In this document: piece after piece, positions 48,143 through 61,016 of the stretch
How positions within the stretch are numbered: position 1 is the first letter of the stretch
Layout of the letters: each line of letters starts with the position of its first letter
Source of the DNA: Rapana venosa
Taxonomy: Eukaryota; Mollusca; Gastropoda; Neogastropoda; Muricidae
Length of the DNA stretch: 64,000 nt
Reading direction: 5' to 3'
Assembly (NCBI GenBank): GCA_028751875.1
Contig: CM054140.1
Location: 56,226,997-56,290,996 of the forward strand
The notes under the pieces: generated by a model
What the model was told of the DNA's origin: nothing
What the model saw: the letters and a program-made list of their open reading frames with translations, nothing else
Databases searched by the model: none
Program-made: the position numbers and the translations under genes

Positions 48143-49319
48143 GGTCAAGGACTGCATCCTGAAATCGGACAATGTTATGGTCAATGTATACGTTCAGAAA
48201 ATCTCCATGTCTCCTCGAGGCTTTTCTCGTTCCTCACACAGAACGCTTTTGAAACTCAGTGGCTGGTCTGTGGTTGTGATAGTGTTGGCATTCTTCGTCA
48301 TCTATACTATCCTGCTGCTCTCTGTTGATCGATCAGTGAAAAAAGAAAACCACTGGCTCGATGGTTTGCCAGGAAATTATCACAGACCCAAAGTTAGACT
48401 TCATGGAAAAGGTATTGCAAACAAAAGTGAAAGTTTCATCCAGTTTTCTTCAGAGCAAAGTCAGCAGAAAATTGTGTGGGATCCAGGACTTCTTAGTGAT
48501 CTAAACTCTGACTCTCCAAAGTGTCAAAAACGTGCACTGTTCATCATCATTGTTACATCTTCTCCCGATCATTTTGAACACAGAACAGCAATTCGTAAGA
48601 CATGGTGCAGTTCCAAGATGGCCAGTGGTGACAGCGGTTGGCAGTGTTTATTTTTGATAGGACAGACCTTTCTTAGTAATATAAGCCACAAAGTTCATGA
48701 AGAAAGCCAAAGGTTTGGCGATATTATACGAGGCAGCTATGTAGACTCTTACCGGAACCTCACCCACAAAGTCATGCATGGACTGGCATGGGTGAACAAA
48801 CACTGTCAGATTCCTGTTGTTTTAAAGACCGACGATGATTGTTTTGTGAATGCTGTACTTTTCCAGCATTTTTTGCTGCATCACAACACTAAAACCACCC
48901 ACCTCTATGCAGGAAACATGCTCGTAAAGAAAAACCGGCGGAAAGTGATTCGCAATCCAGATGAGAAATGGTCCGTTCCTAAAGACGATTTCCTCCCGGA
49001 ATATTATCCCGTGTACGCCAGCGGGAGTGGCTATGCTTTATCATTTGACGTTGTGACCAAACTCGTGGAGCAGAGCAAGTTCAAGAGACCAATACCCAAC
49101 GAAGACGCGTATGTTGGGATTGTGGTAGACAGTTTAGGGATTCAGCCGACGTACAGTGGGCGGTTTACTTTATCCAGTGCGGGACTCCGGGTGTGCAACT
49201 ATCTCTACATTTTCTTGGCACATGGAGTAGAACCAGGCATGCAGGCAGATTGTCAAGCAAAGACCGAGTCTGCACAGTCAGAGTGCAAGGATGAAGAGGA
49301 AGTCACCAGTTGGTTTTAG
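48117..49319 (+). CDS. GT31 beta-1,3-glycosyltransferase (B3GALT/B3GNT-like), single coding exon
   Basis: This is a type II Golgi membrane enzyme that transfers galactose or N-acetylhexosamine in beta-1,3 linkage from a UDP-sugar; the exact donor and acceptor cannot be told from sequence. It has 400 residues from ATG 48117; three in-frame codons upstream (from GTG 48108) have no ATG. A cytoplasmic tail of about 49 residues precedes one membrane segment (50-70, SVVVIVLAFFVIYTILLLSV), then a stem. Catalytic domain motifs: RTAIRKTW (156-163), KTDDDCFVN with the DDD metal/UDP motif (237-245), YASGSGYALS (300-309) and PNEDAYVGI (327-335). N-glycosylation sequons are at 102, 188 and 214. The stop is at 49317-49319. 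The reading frame is intact and single-exon coding structure is common in this family. Confidence 0.9.
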   Translation: MPPWKKLSEVKDCILKSDNVMVNVYVQKISMSPRGFSRSSHRTLLKLSGWSVVVIVLAFFVIYTILLLSVDRSVKKENHWLDGLPGNYHRPKVRLHGKGIANKSESFIQFSSEQSQQKIVWDPGLLSDLNSDSPKCQKRALFIIIVTSSPDHFEHRTAIRKTWCSSKMASGDSGWQCLFLIGQTFLSNISHKVHEESQRFGDIIRGSYVDSYRNLTHKVMHGLAWVNKHCQIPVVLKTDDDCFVNAVLFQHFLLHHNTKTTHLYAGNMLVKKNRRKVIRNPDEKWSVPKDDFLPEYYPVYASGSGYALSFDVVTKLVEQSKFKRPIPNEDAYVGIVVDSLGIQPTYSGRFTLSSAGLRVCNYLYIFLAHGVEPGMQADCQAKTESAQSECKDEEEVTSWF

Positions 49320-50698
49320 CTGGTGGGGGGCATCGATGAGGGGGCAATGTTGAAAAGGTTACAGGATGGTTTTTACTGGTGAACTCATCAATCAGTGCGC
49401 AAGTTTGAAGAGAAAGGTTTTGTGGGTTTTTTTAGCTGGTCAGTTTAGAGAGTGCAGCAACGAAGCGAAATGATATTGAGAGCTCTTTTCAGCTGACTAA
49501 AATTGGATAAAAGAACCACTGCTGTGATTATTATTATAGTGAAAATGTGATCTGAAAAGTTGGTATTATCTTCAAAAATTAAGAAGTCCTGATAGATTGC
49601 AAATGAGGAAGGAAAAAAAAAAGAGCCATGCTTTGTAGAAGATACTTTGATGATTTTCATTGGCCATTATTTTACAGAATCTTTTCTGCCAGTTGGAATC
49701 AGGCAGTGAAATCCACAAAGTTACTCTCATACGAAAGAGACAGTCTTGGGGAGTGTCTTTTTTGTTTTGTAAGAAAGCAATATTTTATAGTTTCAAAGAC
49801 ACTCAGTTTGCCCTGGGTCCACTATGAGGAAGGCTTGAGAAAGAATCAGGAGAATTATGGCTGTTTCAGGCTTAGGGATTCATTAGATAGAGTCCTTGCT
49901 GTGTTACAGTCTACGTATTCTACACATGCAAAGAGCAACTCAGTTTACTTGTTCTAGAGAATCGCTGCTTTTGTACAAAAGAATACTCTAGTAAACAGTA
50001 AAAGTTCCAGATGTATAGACGTTTTAGAGGAAAGAAAGTAGATTCCTGAAGGGGAAAAAAGAAAAGAAAAAATTTAGATATGACATAAAATGCATCACGA
50101 ATCTGTAGCACAAATATTTCAATGTTTCATAAAATGCTGGCTATTTTTTGTGTGCTTTTTCTCTTCTTGTTTCCAATTTTAGAGGATCATACATGTCATG
50201 AGTAATGTTGAACTAGTCAAGATAAAGAGACATAATATGATAATTATATGAAGTGGTGCTACATTTAAAACGGAGACAATGATGTAGCCATTTGATATGT
50301 GTACTAGAACGTGTGTGTGTGTGGGGGTGCATTAAGTATGAAAGTCTAGGAACAGAAATGAAAAGAGATATATATCCAAGTATATTAAGAGAGATGTAGC
50401 CAGATATGTGTGTGTGTGTCAGGGGGGGTGGGGGGGGGGGGTCCTGCTTATATTCATGCTTTACCATCCCCATTAATAAAATTTTGTAAGCTCAATCCAA
50501 AGCGATTAAATGTACATAATTTTCTTTAACATACCTGAACTTCCTTTTCCCCCCTACCAGCATACTCTCACAGGAAAAAAAATCAACACACACACACACA
50601 CGAGATATCAGCCTTTGATAATTTTTTTGTGTTAAGCCAGGACCGGTAGGCTTGCCCATCCCGACAAATGAGAGCAAGAGCGAGAGAGAGAGAGAGAG

Positions 50699-50736
<38 letters not shown>

Positions 50737-52735
50737 TGAGAGCGAGCCTTGCATGGGCTCCCAAGGCAAAATTTATAAATGTTATCTTGGGCATGCACAT
50801 GTCTGTATTTGAAAAATGCTCTGTCATGTGTAAAAAGCATCCTGGTTGAGCCTGAAAGTGTCCCTCTTACCTAGCACAATGTGACACTGAAAAGGACAAG
50901 ATATCAATGCACAAGTCTTTTGACTCACTTTTCCAGTCGGTTTATTTTATTCATTTTCATCTTGTCAGCTGAAAATGAGGAGTAAAATCATCTTCATAAA
51001 AGTTATCTTCTCTCTCTCTCTCTTATATGATAATGGATTTTTTATTTTAAAAAAAATTATGTATATATGTTGAGTCACCTTGAAAAACATTCATCCATTG
51101 GACTAGATAGCTTTTTGCTTATGAATGAAAGTTTTTGTTTGTTTGTTTATGGTTTTGTTGATTTGGGGGCTTTGTTGTTGTTGGTTGTTAAGTTTTCAAA
51201 AGGTTTTTATTTAAAAGAAATAAATTTTCAATATTTCTTTTTGTTGATGAAAAGTTCTTCCAGATCAGTTTATTATTTTCTCTGTCAATTGTTTTCATTC
51301 ATAAGATTATTTTTTACTGATGTCTATGTACTACTAACAACTTAGAACAAACATAATGGGTAAAATATTGCATCGTTTTTGAAAAATTGTAAATACTGGC
51401 ACAAACTACTGAAAAAGCAAGATAATATTGACGCAAACTAAAAATTGCTTGCACTAAACTGTGAAATCCATCCCCTAAACAGAGTACGGAGCTGCTTTTA
51501 TGGCAAGATTTAAAGAAAAAAAAGAGTCATACAGTGATACATGCAAAAAATGCATTCCAATGTAATATTCCGAAAAAATTAAACAGTGAAAACTGGGGAC
51601 GTTTCCTGTTGTTTAAACCTCCTTATCAAAAAGAACGGGCTACACACATTTTGACAACATAGATTTGGTAAGATCTTGGTGACTGTTTGTTTAAGTTTGT
51701 GCCATAGGAAGCTGTTTAAATCATAATATATGTCTACCACACTCGAATGGAAATAATGTTATACAATTTGTTTTGTTTGAAAAGATTGATGCCACATTAT
51801 ATTACATTTTTTGCGACTATTGTCTTTGTTTAAAAACATTTCATAATCATGACATGTGTGATTCACCTTTAAGTTCAAGGAGCAGAAAGAATCCACATTT
51901 TCTTTTTTTTTGTCTTGTTTCTTAACACAACGAGTGTTGTATATAAATTTATACATAAGATATGAATAATAAGTGTGTTAAATATAATATGAATGATAAG
52001 TGTGTTTGTTTATAAATGTAACTGAAATAATAATCTGGAAACACTCAAAATATCTTCTCTTTCTTCTACTGTTCCTCCTCATCCACAAAATATAAAATTT
52101 GTTCCACTTGAAACGGTAATCAGTGCCTGATTGAGAGACCACTTTTGTGAGGATTTATCACATACTTTTTTGAGCATTATTTTAAAATAATTTTTGTCAT
52201 AAATATAGACATCTTGTGATCAGTTCAGGTTGTCTCATCATTGTTGCCATAATCATAGTTTTTGTCATTGTTACGAGGGGGGAAAAAAGCAGTTGTACAG
52301 TTTATTTTTTATCATTTTATTTGCCTGTTCTTCATTCCAGAAAGCTGGTTGGATGCACGAGCTGTAAAAACATATATAAAAAGTAAACAATAACAAAATT
52401 AACTGCCAGAAGATAAATTTCAGCACATCCTATTAAAAAAAACAACAACAAAACTAACAATAAAACCCAACAAAAGAAACAGCGAGAAATGTTAGTAGCA
52501 TGAATAAAGCGATTGGTGTCTGTATTGTTTCATGCTGGGTGGTAACATCAGTTCTATGCACTGAGACTGTCGGTTGCAGAGATACACAATTTCCCAAACT
52601 GCGCAAGAAACCAAGTGTCCATGAGTGGAAAATTGCCTCTTGTGCGTGCGTTAGAGATACTTCTGGCAAGAGCACAACTTTATCTTTCATAAGAAAACCG
52701 TGAAAGAAAATACAAGAAGTTTTTTTTTGGTTGTT

Positions 52736-52834
52736 CCACGGCTAGAACTCTGAGGCTCACCAAAGGTGAGATGTTTTAGTATGCGGCTGTTTTTGCCCAC
52801 CATTAAGGTAGCTGCATTCCAATTTCAGAGACAG
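52736..52834 (-). mobile_element. Modular SINE type A 3' end only
   Basis: Plus strand cacggctagaactctgaggc, tcaccaaaggtgagatgttt, tagtatgcggctgtttttgc, ccaccattaaggtagctgca: the reverse complement of the type A ending. Confidence 0.7.
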
Positions 52835-53639
52835 AAAACAAGTCGACAGGTTACTGTCATGAGTGAAGAAAAGAAGTTGGGGGGGGGGGGGATTTCATGT
52901 TGGTGTTGGCTGATTTATAATTGTTATTGGAGAGAGAGATAGGGGTTTGAGCAAGAGAAAGAGAGAGGGGAAGGGAGAAGAAAGAAGGGAGGCAGGCAAG
53001 TGTTGTGCTGTGTGTGTGTGTGTGTGTGTAGGTGTGACAGTTTTGAGCGGGTGACATTGACATTCAACTATATGTTTGTTTGACATTCAACTATATGTTT
53101 GTTTGTCCTGTGCTTATATGTTGTATCATCATACAGTAAGTAAATCATGCTGTGTTTTCCCACTCTTAGTCAGTGGATCTTGCACTGTTTTTGTCTACGC
53201 TTTGCGTCATACATGTGCATTTGAGCCTCATATGAGATAAATCCAATATAGATTGTACATTTTTGTTGAGTTGTTTATAATCATGACCACTCCAGGGTTA
53301 TTGGGAAGCAGAGGCGTTGGGGTTGTTTGTGGGGGTTTTTTGGTATTTGTTGTTTCACTTTCTTTTCCTTTTTTTCCCCCTTTTTTTCTCCTGGTTGAGT
53401 TTGTATTAGATGGACTGTGGTGTCTAGTCAATGGAATTTGGAACCACTTTTGAGTCTAATTAACAGGAAAGTTAATTTCATGCTTTCTTTGTCTGCTCAT
53501 GAAAACTGATATGAAGTATTTTTAATCGTGTAAAGCAGTTGAGCTTTACAGTTTGTATTTACTTTCAAAGATAAACGCTTTTCCAACGAAAAAAATATCT
53601 GTTAGGGTGGATTAATCCACCCATATAGGTATGCACTGC

Positions 53640-53672
<33 letters not shown>

Positions 53673-53703
53673 ATCACCTCTCCATCACCTTGCCTTAGTG
53701 TGT

Positions 53704-53767
<64 letters not shown>

Positions 53768-53770
53768 AAG
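53640..53770. repeat. (TA)n(GA)n and (GT)n(GA)n microsatellites
   Basis: (ta)n(ga)n at 53640-53672 and (gt)n(ga)n at 53711-53763. A tail of the 'gattcagcactataaaattcc...attatta' type follows at 53872-53915. Confidence 0.9.
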
Positions 53771-53965
53771 GGGGGATGGGTGGGCGTGTGTGCAAAGGGA
53801 ATATCAGTTAAATCTTATTTGTGAAGGGTGGCATGTGCATGAATTATTTGAATGGAAGTGCTTTGAATTGTTTGCTGTATAAGATTCAGCACTATAAAAT
53901 TCCATATATTATTATCAATGTTATATTCTAGACTATTCATATTGAATTCTATCATTATCATAAGC

Positions 53966-54157
53966 AGTGTTAGTCTATGTTGGCATTGCAGTGTTAGTCT
54001 ATGTTGGCATTGCAGTGTTAGTCTATGTTGGCATTGCAGTGTTAGTCTATGTTGACATTGCAGTGTTAGTCTATATTGGCATTGCAGTGTTAGTCTATGT
54101 TGGCATTGCAGTGTTAGTCTATGTTGGCATTGCAGTGTTAGTCTATGTTGGCATTCA
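53966..54157. repeat. Tandem repeat, 24-bp unit, eight copies
   Basis: Unit agtgttagtctatgttggca + ttgc, eight copies with only two substitutions (gttgac in unit 4, ctatattg in unit 5). The unit is a multiple of three and stays open in one plus frame (repeat LVYVGIAV), but there is no start context or homology suggesting a protein. Confidence 0.95.
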
Positions 54158-54179
54158 AGATTGACCTATAATGTGACAG

Positions 54180-54302
54180 TGAGAGAGGGAATGTGTGTGT
54201 GTGAGGAAGGGGGTTGGGGGGGAGGGTAGGGTGGCGAAGAGAGAGAGAGTGTGTGTGTGTGTGTGCATGTTTGAGGGGGGGGGGGGGGGGGGGGGGGGGA
54301 GA
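54180..54302. repeat. (GA)n/(GT)n low complexity and G tract
   Basis: Purine-rich repeats end in an unbroken run of about 23 G at 54277-54299. Confidence 0.85.
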
Positions 54303-55137
54303 GAGTTTTGTTAGCTTGCAGATCTATTCTATGTCCATAAAAAAACATTTCAGGGTGTTTAGTTTTCATTTGACCCTATAAATGACTGTGCAAACTTAAG
54401 AGCGTAGCCAGTGGCTGGTTTTCTTTTTTCCTTTACAAGTTCACAAAGGAAATGTGCTTTTTTCACCCCCTTCAAACCAACTATTCACACAATCTAGTCT
54501 AGGTAAGAAGTTGTAAATACAGTCACACAGGTGACTGACTTCCAGAGTTCACACGAACAAGAAGTGGAAGTATTAGTCATCATGTTTACGCCATACTTTA
54601 CACACACACAGAATAATTCTTTCTTATACACACACACACACACACACAGAGTAATTATCACTCACACAAACACAAGCTTCTGTTTTTCTCTCTAGCAAGT
54701 TCATAATGACATTGGGTTTAAGTATTCACAATGTTATCAAACTGTACAGCCTTATGTTGCACACCAAAGAGTATTTGAAAACAAATTAATGAAAACAAAA
54801 TAGTGCCTTCTGTCCAAAAGCATTTCACATGCTCTTTCTTAGCTGAATGAAATATCTTACGTCTTTCTTCGTAAACAAGCTACTTGTGTGAATCTGTGTT
54901 TATCTTCAGAATAAACAGATAGGTGGGCAGCTTATAGATAGCAAGCAAGATGGAGGAATACATGGATAGATGGATGAATGACTGTTTGTTTAGGTGGGTA
55001 GAGGTAGACATCAAGAGGGGAGGGGTGTGATTTTGAGTGACAACAAAAAGCATCTTTTCTGTATATAACCTAAATAGTGCAGGAATGCTGTTTAGAAATT
55101 CCACACCACAATAATCGCTCTTTATACTATAGCCCCC

Positions 55138-55216
55138 TCCCGTGTGTGTGTGTGTGTGTGTGCCTGCACACGTGTATTTGTGCCTGCAGGCACGTGTGTG
55201 TGTGTGTGTGTGTGTG
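55138..55216. repeat. (GT)n microsatellite pair
   Basis: (gt)n at 55141-55161 and 55193-55215 around cctgcacacgtgtatttgtg. Confidence 0.85.
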
Positions 55217-55659
55217 ATTGCCATGCCTCCCTATTTGACGGAATCATGTGTGAAAATACTCAATCAGTGAATCTAGGCAAGTCGAGCCACTGACACTGTA
55301 CGTGACGGATCTACTCAATTCACATATATTATGTTAAGTATGGCTCGGCTGAACTGAACCTGAACTTCTTCACTCTGGTGGCTTTCACCTTGACAGTATT
55401 TATTACAACATGATTTTTCTTTTTTCTTTTCTTTGTCAAATCCACACAAGCGACACATACTGTACATTGAGCTTCTGAATGGTGGAAGGACAAGTTATGC
55501 AAGGGAAGTTTGCATGAAACGTGGCCTGGACTGCAAAAAATGGTGGACTTGTACAAAGGTTTTGGACCATACTCACTACCATTCAGTTACTTTACAAGTA
55601 AAAGAAGATGCTGTACCCATGATGGTGATGATGACAACCTGTCTTTCTGATTATCATAA

Positions 55660-55995
55660 TCTCTCCATCGGTTGATCTTTCTGATGATCACAATCTGTTT
55701 GTCGGATGATCTTTCTGATGATCATAATCTCTGATGGATGACCATTCTGATGATCATAATCTCTTTGTTGGATGACCATTCTCATGATCATAATCTCTCT
55801 GATGGATGATCCTACTGATGATCATAATCTCTAATGGATGATCTTTCTGATGATCATAATCTCTCTGTTGGATGACCATTCTGATGATCATAATCTCTCT
55901 GATGGGTGATCTTTCTGATGATCATAATCTCTCTGTCAGATTGATCTTTCTGATCATAATCTCTCTGTCGGATGATCTTTCTGACTATCAAAACC
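55660..55995. repeat. Tandem repeat, unit about 30-36 bp, about 10 copies
   Basis: Units follow gatgatcataatctctctgt, tggatgatctttct, with length variation from missing or extra ctctgt blocks. Each unit contains the palindrome atgatcat. Confidence 0.85.
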
Positions 55996-56864
55996 TTTCT
56001 TTCCAAGGAAAACTCTTGATGATTTTTCATCATAATCTTTATCTCGAATGGTGTCTGATAACTATGAACATACTTTTGTTTCTCATCTGGCCCTATCTAG
56101 CTATGAATTATTTTCTTAGTCAACAGAAGTGATACAAGTGATAAAAATTGGTTGTGCATCCCTGATTTTGCCTCTGGAGTCAGTAAGGCAAAAAGAAAAA
56201 TATGTCGTGATCGATTTCTGACTGAAGCTTGAAGTACCTGTTAATTTATCCTATGTTTGTTTTGTTATCTTTTCATCGTGCACAGCAGAAATTGTGGCGA
56301 CTCTGCTGATGTCAATTTTTAAAGTATTCAGGTACATTGTAATTCATTTACTTCGTTACATTTGTTTTGTGAAGTGTTTGGGTTTTTTTCAACATAAATG
56401 TTTATGTCAGTTCTTTTATTTAACGCCTTCTCACCTATGGTGATATTAAGACGTGTGTGTGCGAGATAGTAAATGAGAGAGAGAGAGTGTGTGTGTGTGT
56501 GTGTGTGTGAACTGACATGTTGTGTACATGTATGTTTATTCATCACATTGATGTTATATACATTTGGCTTTACATTCCTCTGTGACTTCCTTCACCATAG
56601 TCATAGGGCAAATTTATTTCCCCCATATGTCAAAAGGGCATCTGCTTTACAAAAGACTACTCACTGAAGTAAATATTTTGGTTGGCATTGTTGGCTGTAT
56701 GATCCTTCCATATATTTTACTCATGTACAGCTTTGTTTTTGTCCTTGTGTATGAATTGAATACTATTATGTTGTTTCCCAAATAATGTGTTTCTTTTAAG
56801 TTATGCGGAAAATTTAATGTCCAGAATTCAAAGGCAAAAATGCCTGTCCCTTTTCTAAAAACAT

Positions 56865-56895
<31 letters not shown>

Positions 56896-58091
56896 GATAG
56901 ATAGATAGATAGATAGATATAGTTTGTATAGGATTCTCTTGTTGTGTTCAACAGTACAGTCTGTTAAAAATGAAAAAAAGTGAATATTCTTGTTTGGGTT
57001 TTTCTTTTTTGACAAGCAAAAACCCTGTATTCTTAGACTATTTCTACAAATTGTTTGGTCATAGATATTCTGTATTTTTTTTAATGGACTATTTGTAAAG
57101 ATTTCTTTTTTGTTGTTGTCGTTGCTCACAGTATATTCTGTAACATAGTTATTTATATGGCATTGGGCCTTTCTCCCCCATTTCATTGAATCATTCATTC
57201 ATTTTTATACCATGGGCATAGCTTTTATTATTGGCTTGGAGTCTTTTGGGTTTTTGTTATTGTTGTTTTTCGGGAGGGGGGGGGGGGGGGGGGTTGTTTT
57301 TGTTGGGTTTTTTTTGGTTTTTTTGGTTTTGGGTGTGTTTTTTTGGTGCATCATATTTGTGATTCTAGTACTGAACAGTCTTAATAAATCAGTTTTTCTC
57401 ATGGTTTGGAACCAGTCAACGAAAAAAAAAAATTCTGCTGTAAGGTAATGAAATATACTGGGTGAATAAAGATGAAACAAATACATTGTTTGTTGCTGGT
57501 TGTTTTATGTATGTATACTGCGTTTGAGTTTGTGCATCCCCATGTGGATTTGCATTTTTCAGGATAAATGATCATCATCTCACTTATTGGAAATCCTGTT
57601 TCAGTAAGTAAGAACAGTGTCCAGGCAACCTTTAATGGTAGATCTCTCTCTCGTCTCTCTCTTGGTCGTCCATCGATCCGATGATGACTGTCCTCATGTG
57701 CTGAGTCTTCGTCTTATGTGGGCGTGGAGATGGCTGGTTAAGCCAATCCATGACAGGCAGATGCGGGTGCATTGGGGGCAAGGAAACTGTCCGGGGGGGT
57801 CAGGGTTGGTGGTTGACGCCTTTCTTCTAGCTCGTGCTCACCGGTAGATCACAGCACACATATCCAGCATAGCTCAGTCAAGGGTCCAGGGCCCAGTGCT
57901 AAAATTAGCCCACCCCTTCCTTTACCAAGTCCAAAAGCGGTCAGTTTCTGCACCAAGCAGGGATTGGAATGGATAGCTGCTGAGAGTAACTGAAAGTGGG
58001 GGGAACTGACACCTGTCAGATTGGGACAAATTTCAGCTGCAGATGAAAATCGTTATCCAGAAAGTTATCCGCAGAAGAAGATCCCAGAAGT

Positions 58092-58182
58092 CGAACGCAG
58101 CTACCTTCATGGTGGGTAAAAACGGTTGCATGCACAAAATTCCACCATTGGTGAACCTGGGAGTTCTAACCAAGAAACAAAC
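58092..58182 (+). mobile_element. Modular SINE type A 3' end only
   Basis: gaacgcagctaccttcatgg, tgggtaaaaacggttgcatg, cacaaaattccaccattggt, gaacctgggagttctaacca: the cleanest type A ending in the window. Confidence 0.75.
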
Positions 58183-58689
58183 AAACAAACAAAATCCATA
58201 GAAGAAAATAAAACTTTGCTTGATTCTTTAAAGTCTAAAATTCAGAGTACACATGGAATTTATTCTTTCTGACAATCCTATTACAACATTTTTTGAGGCA
58301 GGGGTGTTCACATTTCAAACATAATAAAAGCAGTCATCAAATCTTCATTCTATCCATACAAACACAACCAGCCCAGCTATTACTACTCTTGCTTATCAAG
58401 CCAATGATCCCTGAGGCTTTTAGAATGAGATTAAAGGCTGGGAACATGCAGGACAGATGACAAAAGAAATAAGCACAGTATCATTAAGTATTCAAACCAC
58501 TAAGGCCAGAACATGCCCTAGATAAATGTACGGATGAAAAAGAAAAGTGGCACTATATTATTAATCATTCATGCTAATAGGCTTGGGTATGCTCTTGGTG
58601 TAAGTAGTCATTGCCATTTTTACCAAAGAAAAAATATTAGTTCCCCCCCCCCATTCCCCGGTAAACAGAGCAGGACTATGTCTACCATA

Positions 58690-59110
58690 GATGGTACTCT
58701 AGAAAAACCACATTTAACACAACCATATACACACATGCTTTCATGACCACATGTATGCATGCACACACACACAGAGCAAGACTATGTTATCATAAATACT
58801 TTTTAAAAACACAGCATGCACACTCATTCATAGCCACCTGCATGCATGCACATGTTTACACACACACACACACACACACAGAGCAAGACTATCTCAACGT
58901 AAATGAAACTTAAAACACCCACATTTAACACACCTGCCCACAATCATAACTGCATGTATGCACAAACACACATGCATGCGCACACACACATTTGTGTTAT
59001 CACTTATGTGGAGAGATGTTAAACTGAAGCGTGCGCACACAATTTTCACCTAATACCACTTATGTGGAAAGATGTTAAATTGAACACACACACACACAGA
59101 GCAAAAACTT
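58690..59110. repeat. Tandem repeat, unit about 105-115 bp, about 3 copies, CA-rich
   Basis: Blocks start cagagcaagactat (58773, 58880 and a partial 59096; also cagagcaggactatg at 58668), each followed by a few tens of unique bases, cacatttaacac-like sequence and (CA)n. Two extra short copies of cacttatgtggaaagatgtt lie at 59000-59075. Confidence 0.6.
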
Positions 59111-59271
59111 AACCTTTGAGCAAGTCACACAAATGTTACATGCTCAATAATAAATGCTACAACAAATGCATTATTTAGAAGACAGTAATGAAAGTTTTAT
59201 TAAGAAAAAGAACATGAAAAGGCTTTAAAAAAAATTTTTTTCTAGGGTTTAAAATTTTTTTGTTATTCTTT

Positions 59272-59365
59272 GGCTTGAGCTCCGAAGTTCACCAACGGTG
59301 AGATTTTTGTGTTTGCGACTGGTTTTACCCACCATGAAGAAAACTGCATTCTGACTTAAGGGAGG
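59272..59365 (-). mobile_element. Modular SINE type A 3' end only
   Basis: Plus strand ggcttgagctccgaagttca, ccaacggtgagatttttgtg, tttgcgactggttttaccca, ccatgaagaaaactgcattc: the reverse complement of the type A ending. Confidence 0.7.
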
Positions 59366-60059
59366 AAAGCATGATTATTTTGAGTTGGTTGCTTTGAGAC
59401 CAATTCATTTATAGGCTATGTAAACTTGTATTTGTGCCATGAATATTCAAGCATACAGACATGGCTGCCACGATTTGCCAGGAAAAAGCTAGAATAAATC
59501 AAGTATGAGCAAATTACATAGTTAAAAGAAAGAAAGAAAACAAAAGAGAGAAATATGAGAAAGCCAACTCCAAGTTTGCAATGATAAGATTGTCAGCAGT
59601 TACCACTGAAAACAACCAACATCATAGAACACAAGCATTCACCCCTGAAAATGATTGACGTAAATTGCATATTATAAATTATGCTAGTCTGTATGTGCAT
59701 GTGCACACACATACGCAACCCCATTCAAGTATACATGCACACACACAACCAATACAGACCAACCAAAGTATGTAAACCCACTCTGTCCAATCTATAAAAG
59801 CAGCATTTAAAAAAAAAATGTTATTCAGCTTGGGTGAATAGTATTTCATCTCATCCAATATAATATAATCCGGTCAAACATAATGCAATATAATACAGTG
59901 CAATGTTTATCATAAAGTAGAACCTTCTCATCAAAAGCAGAATCCAGGAATCCAACAGGGGAAAAAAAAAGAGAACTTGCATAAACAATATAAGAAAAAA
60001 GTTCATGTGACCACATAGGACAACACAAGTACAAAAAGACACAAGTTTGAAATTTTGTT

Positions 60060-60395
60060 TCAGCAGGAAACAATAATCAAATAATACAAACTTTGCTTCA
60101 AAACTGAAACAATATCAAACAATGCATATTTTACTCCAAAACTAAAACAGAAAACAATATCAAACAATGCATATTTTGCTTCAAAACAAACTGAAAACAA
60201 TATCAAACAATGCATACTTTGCTTCAAAATTGAAACAGAAAACAATAACAAATAATACAAATTTTGCTCCAAAACTGAAACAGAAAACAATATCAAACTG
60301 CATATTTTGCTTCAAAACAAACTGAAAACAATATCAAACAATGCAAATTTTGATTCCAAACTGAAACAGGAAACAAAATCCAACAATGCATGCTT
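60060..60395. repeat. Tandem repeat, unit about 55 bp, about 6 copies, AT-rich
   Basis: Unit pattern: aacaatatcaaacaatgcat, attttgcttcaaaactgaaa, cagaa, with variants aacaaactga. Array borders are gradual. Confidence 0.8.
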
Positions 60396-60971
60396 TAAAA
60401 AAAAAAATCCAGAAATATTGGTAACCTGTCATCAATTGTAATAATCATTACGACCCCCCCCCCCCCAAAAAAAAAAAAGAAATCCCCAACAATAAAAATA
60501 CACGATCATTACCACAACAGTGTCACTAAAAAAAATCATTATATCTCAAATTTCAGAAATGAAGAATGGTAATGTTTCTGAAATTAAAACAAAATAATCA
60601 GTTTAAAAGCATACTGGAAGACATGTCACATACAAAACTGTATAAACCACAACTCAACAAGAAATTCAAAGTTTTTTATATTTTATATTATAGAGATTCT
60701 GGACACAAGATTTCTCTGCAAAATGCACATGTTCTTGGAACTCACAGTTATCGCTTGGGGAAAAAAAATCAAACATTGAAAATCATGCTAAAAAACAAAC
60801 AAAAAAATTAACCCAACCAGCTTACCTCAAAATCTTCTCTGCTGAAAACAGTTGATGTAAAAAAATCATTCATGAACAACCAATTTTCCAGAATTTTTCA
60901 ATAACATAGTGTGTTCTCTGAAGTGTTATGTTTTGTAGGTATAAATGTACAAAAGTTCACAGACATTCCCC

Positions 60972-60975
<4 letters not shown>

Positions 60976-61013
<38 letters not shown>
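60976..61013. repeat. (CA)n microsatellite
   Basis: Unbroken CA repeat of about 37 bp. Confidence 0.95.

Positions 61014-61016
<3 letters not shown>

Larger units (their letters stand above)
49320..57470 (+). other. GT31 3' flank (possibly a long 3' untranslated region)
   Basis: No further gene is recognised. Candidate plus-strand AATAAA signals occur at 50475-50480, near 51218 and at 57465-57470, so the transcript end is undetermined. The stretch contains (GA)n/(GT)n at 50686-50733, a SINE 3' end at 52736-52834, a (GT)n at 53008-53028, tandem repeats at 53966-54157 and 55660-55995, G tracts at about 54277-54299 and 57277-57292, and (TA)n/(GATA)n at 56868-56918. Confidence 0.4.

Noticed and set aside
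53966..54157. CRISPR-like array
   Set aside because: The 24-bp units are directly adjacent without spacers, and this is an animal genome. It is a simple tandem repeat.
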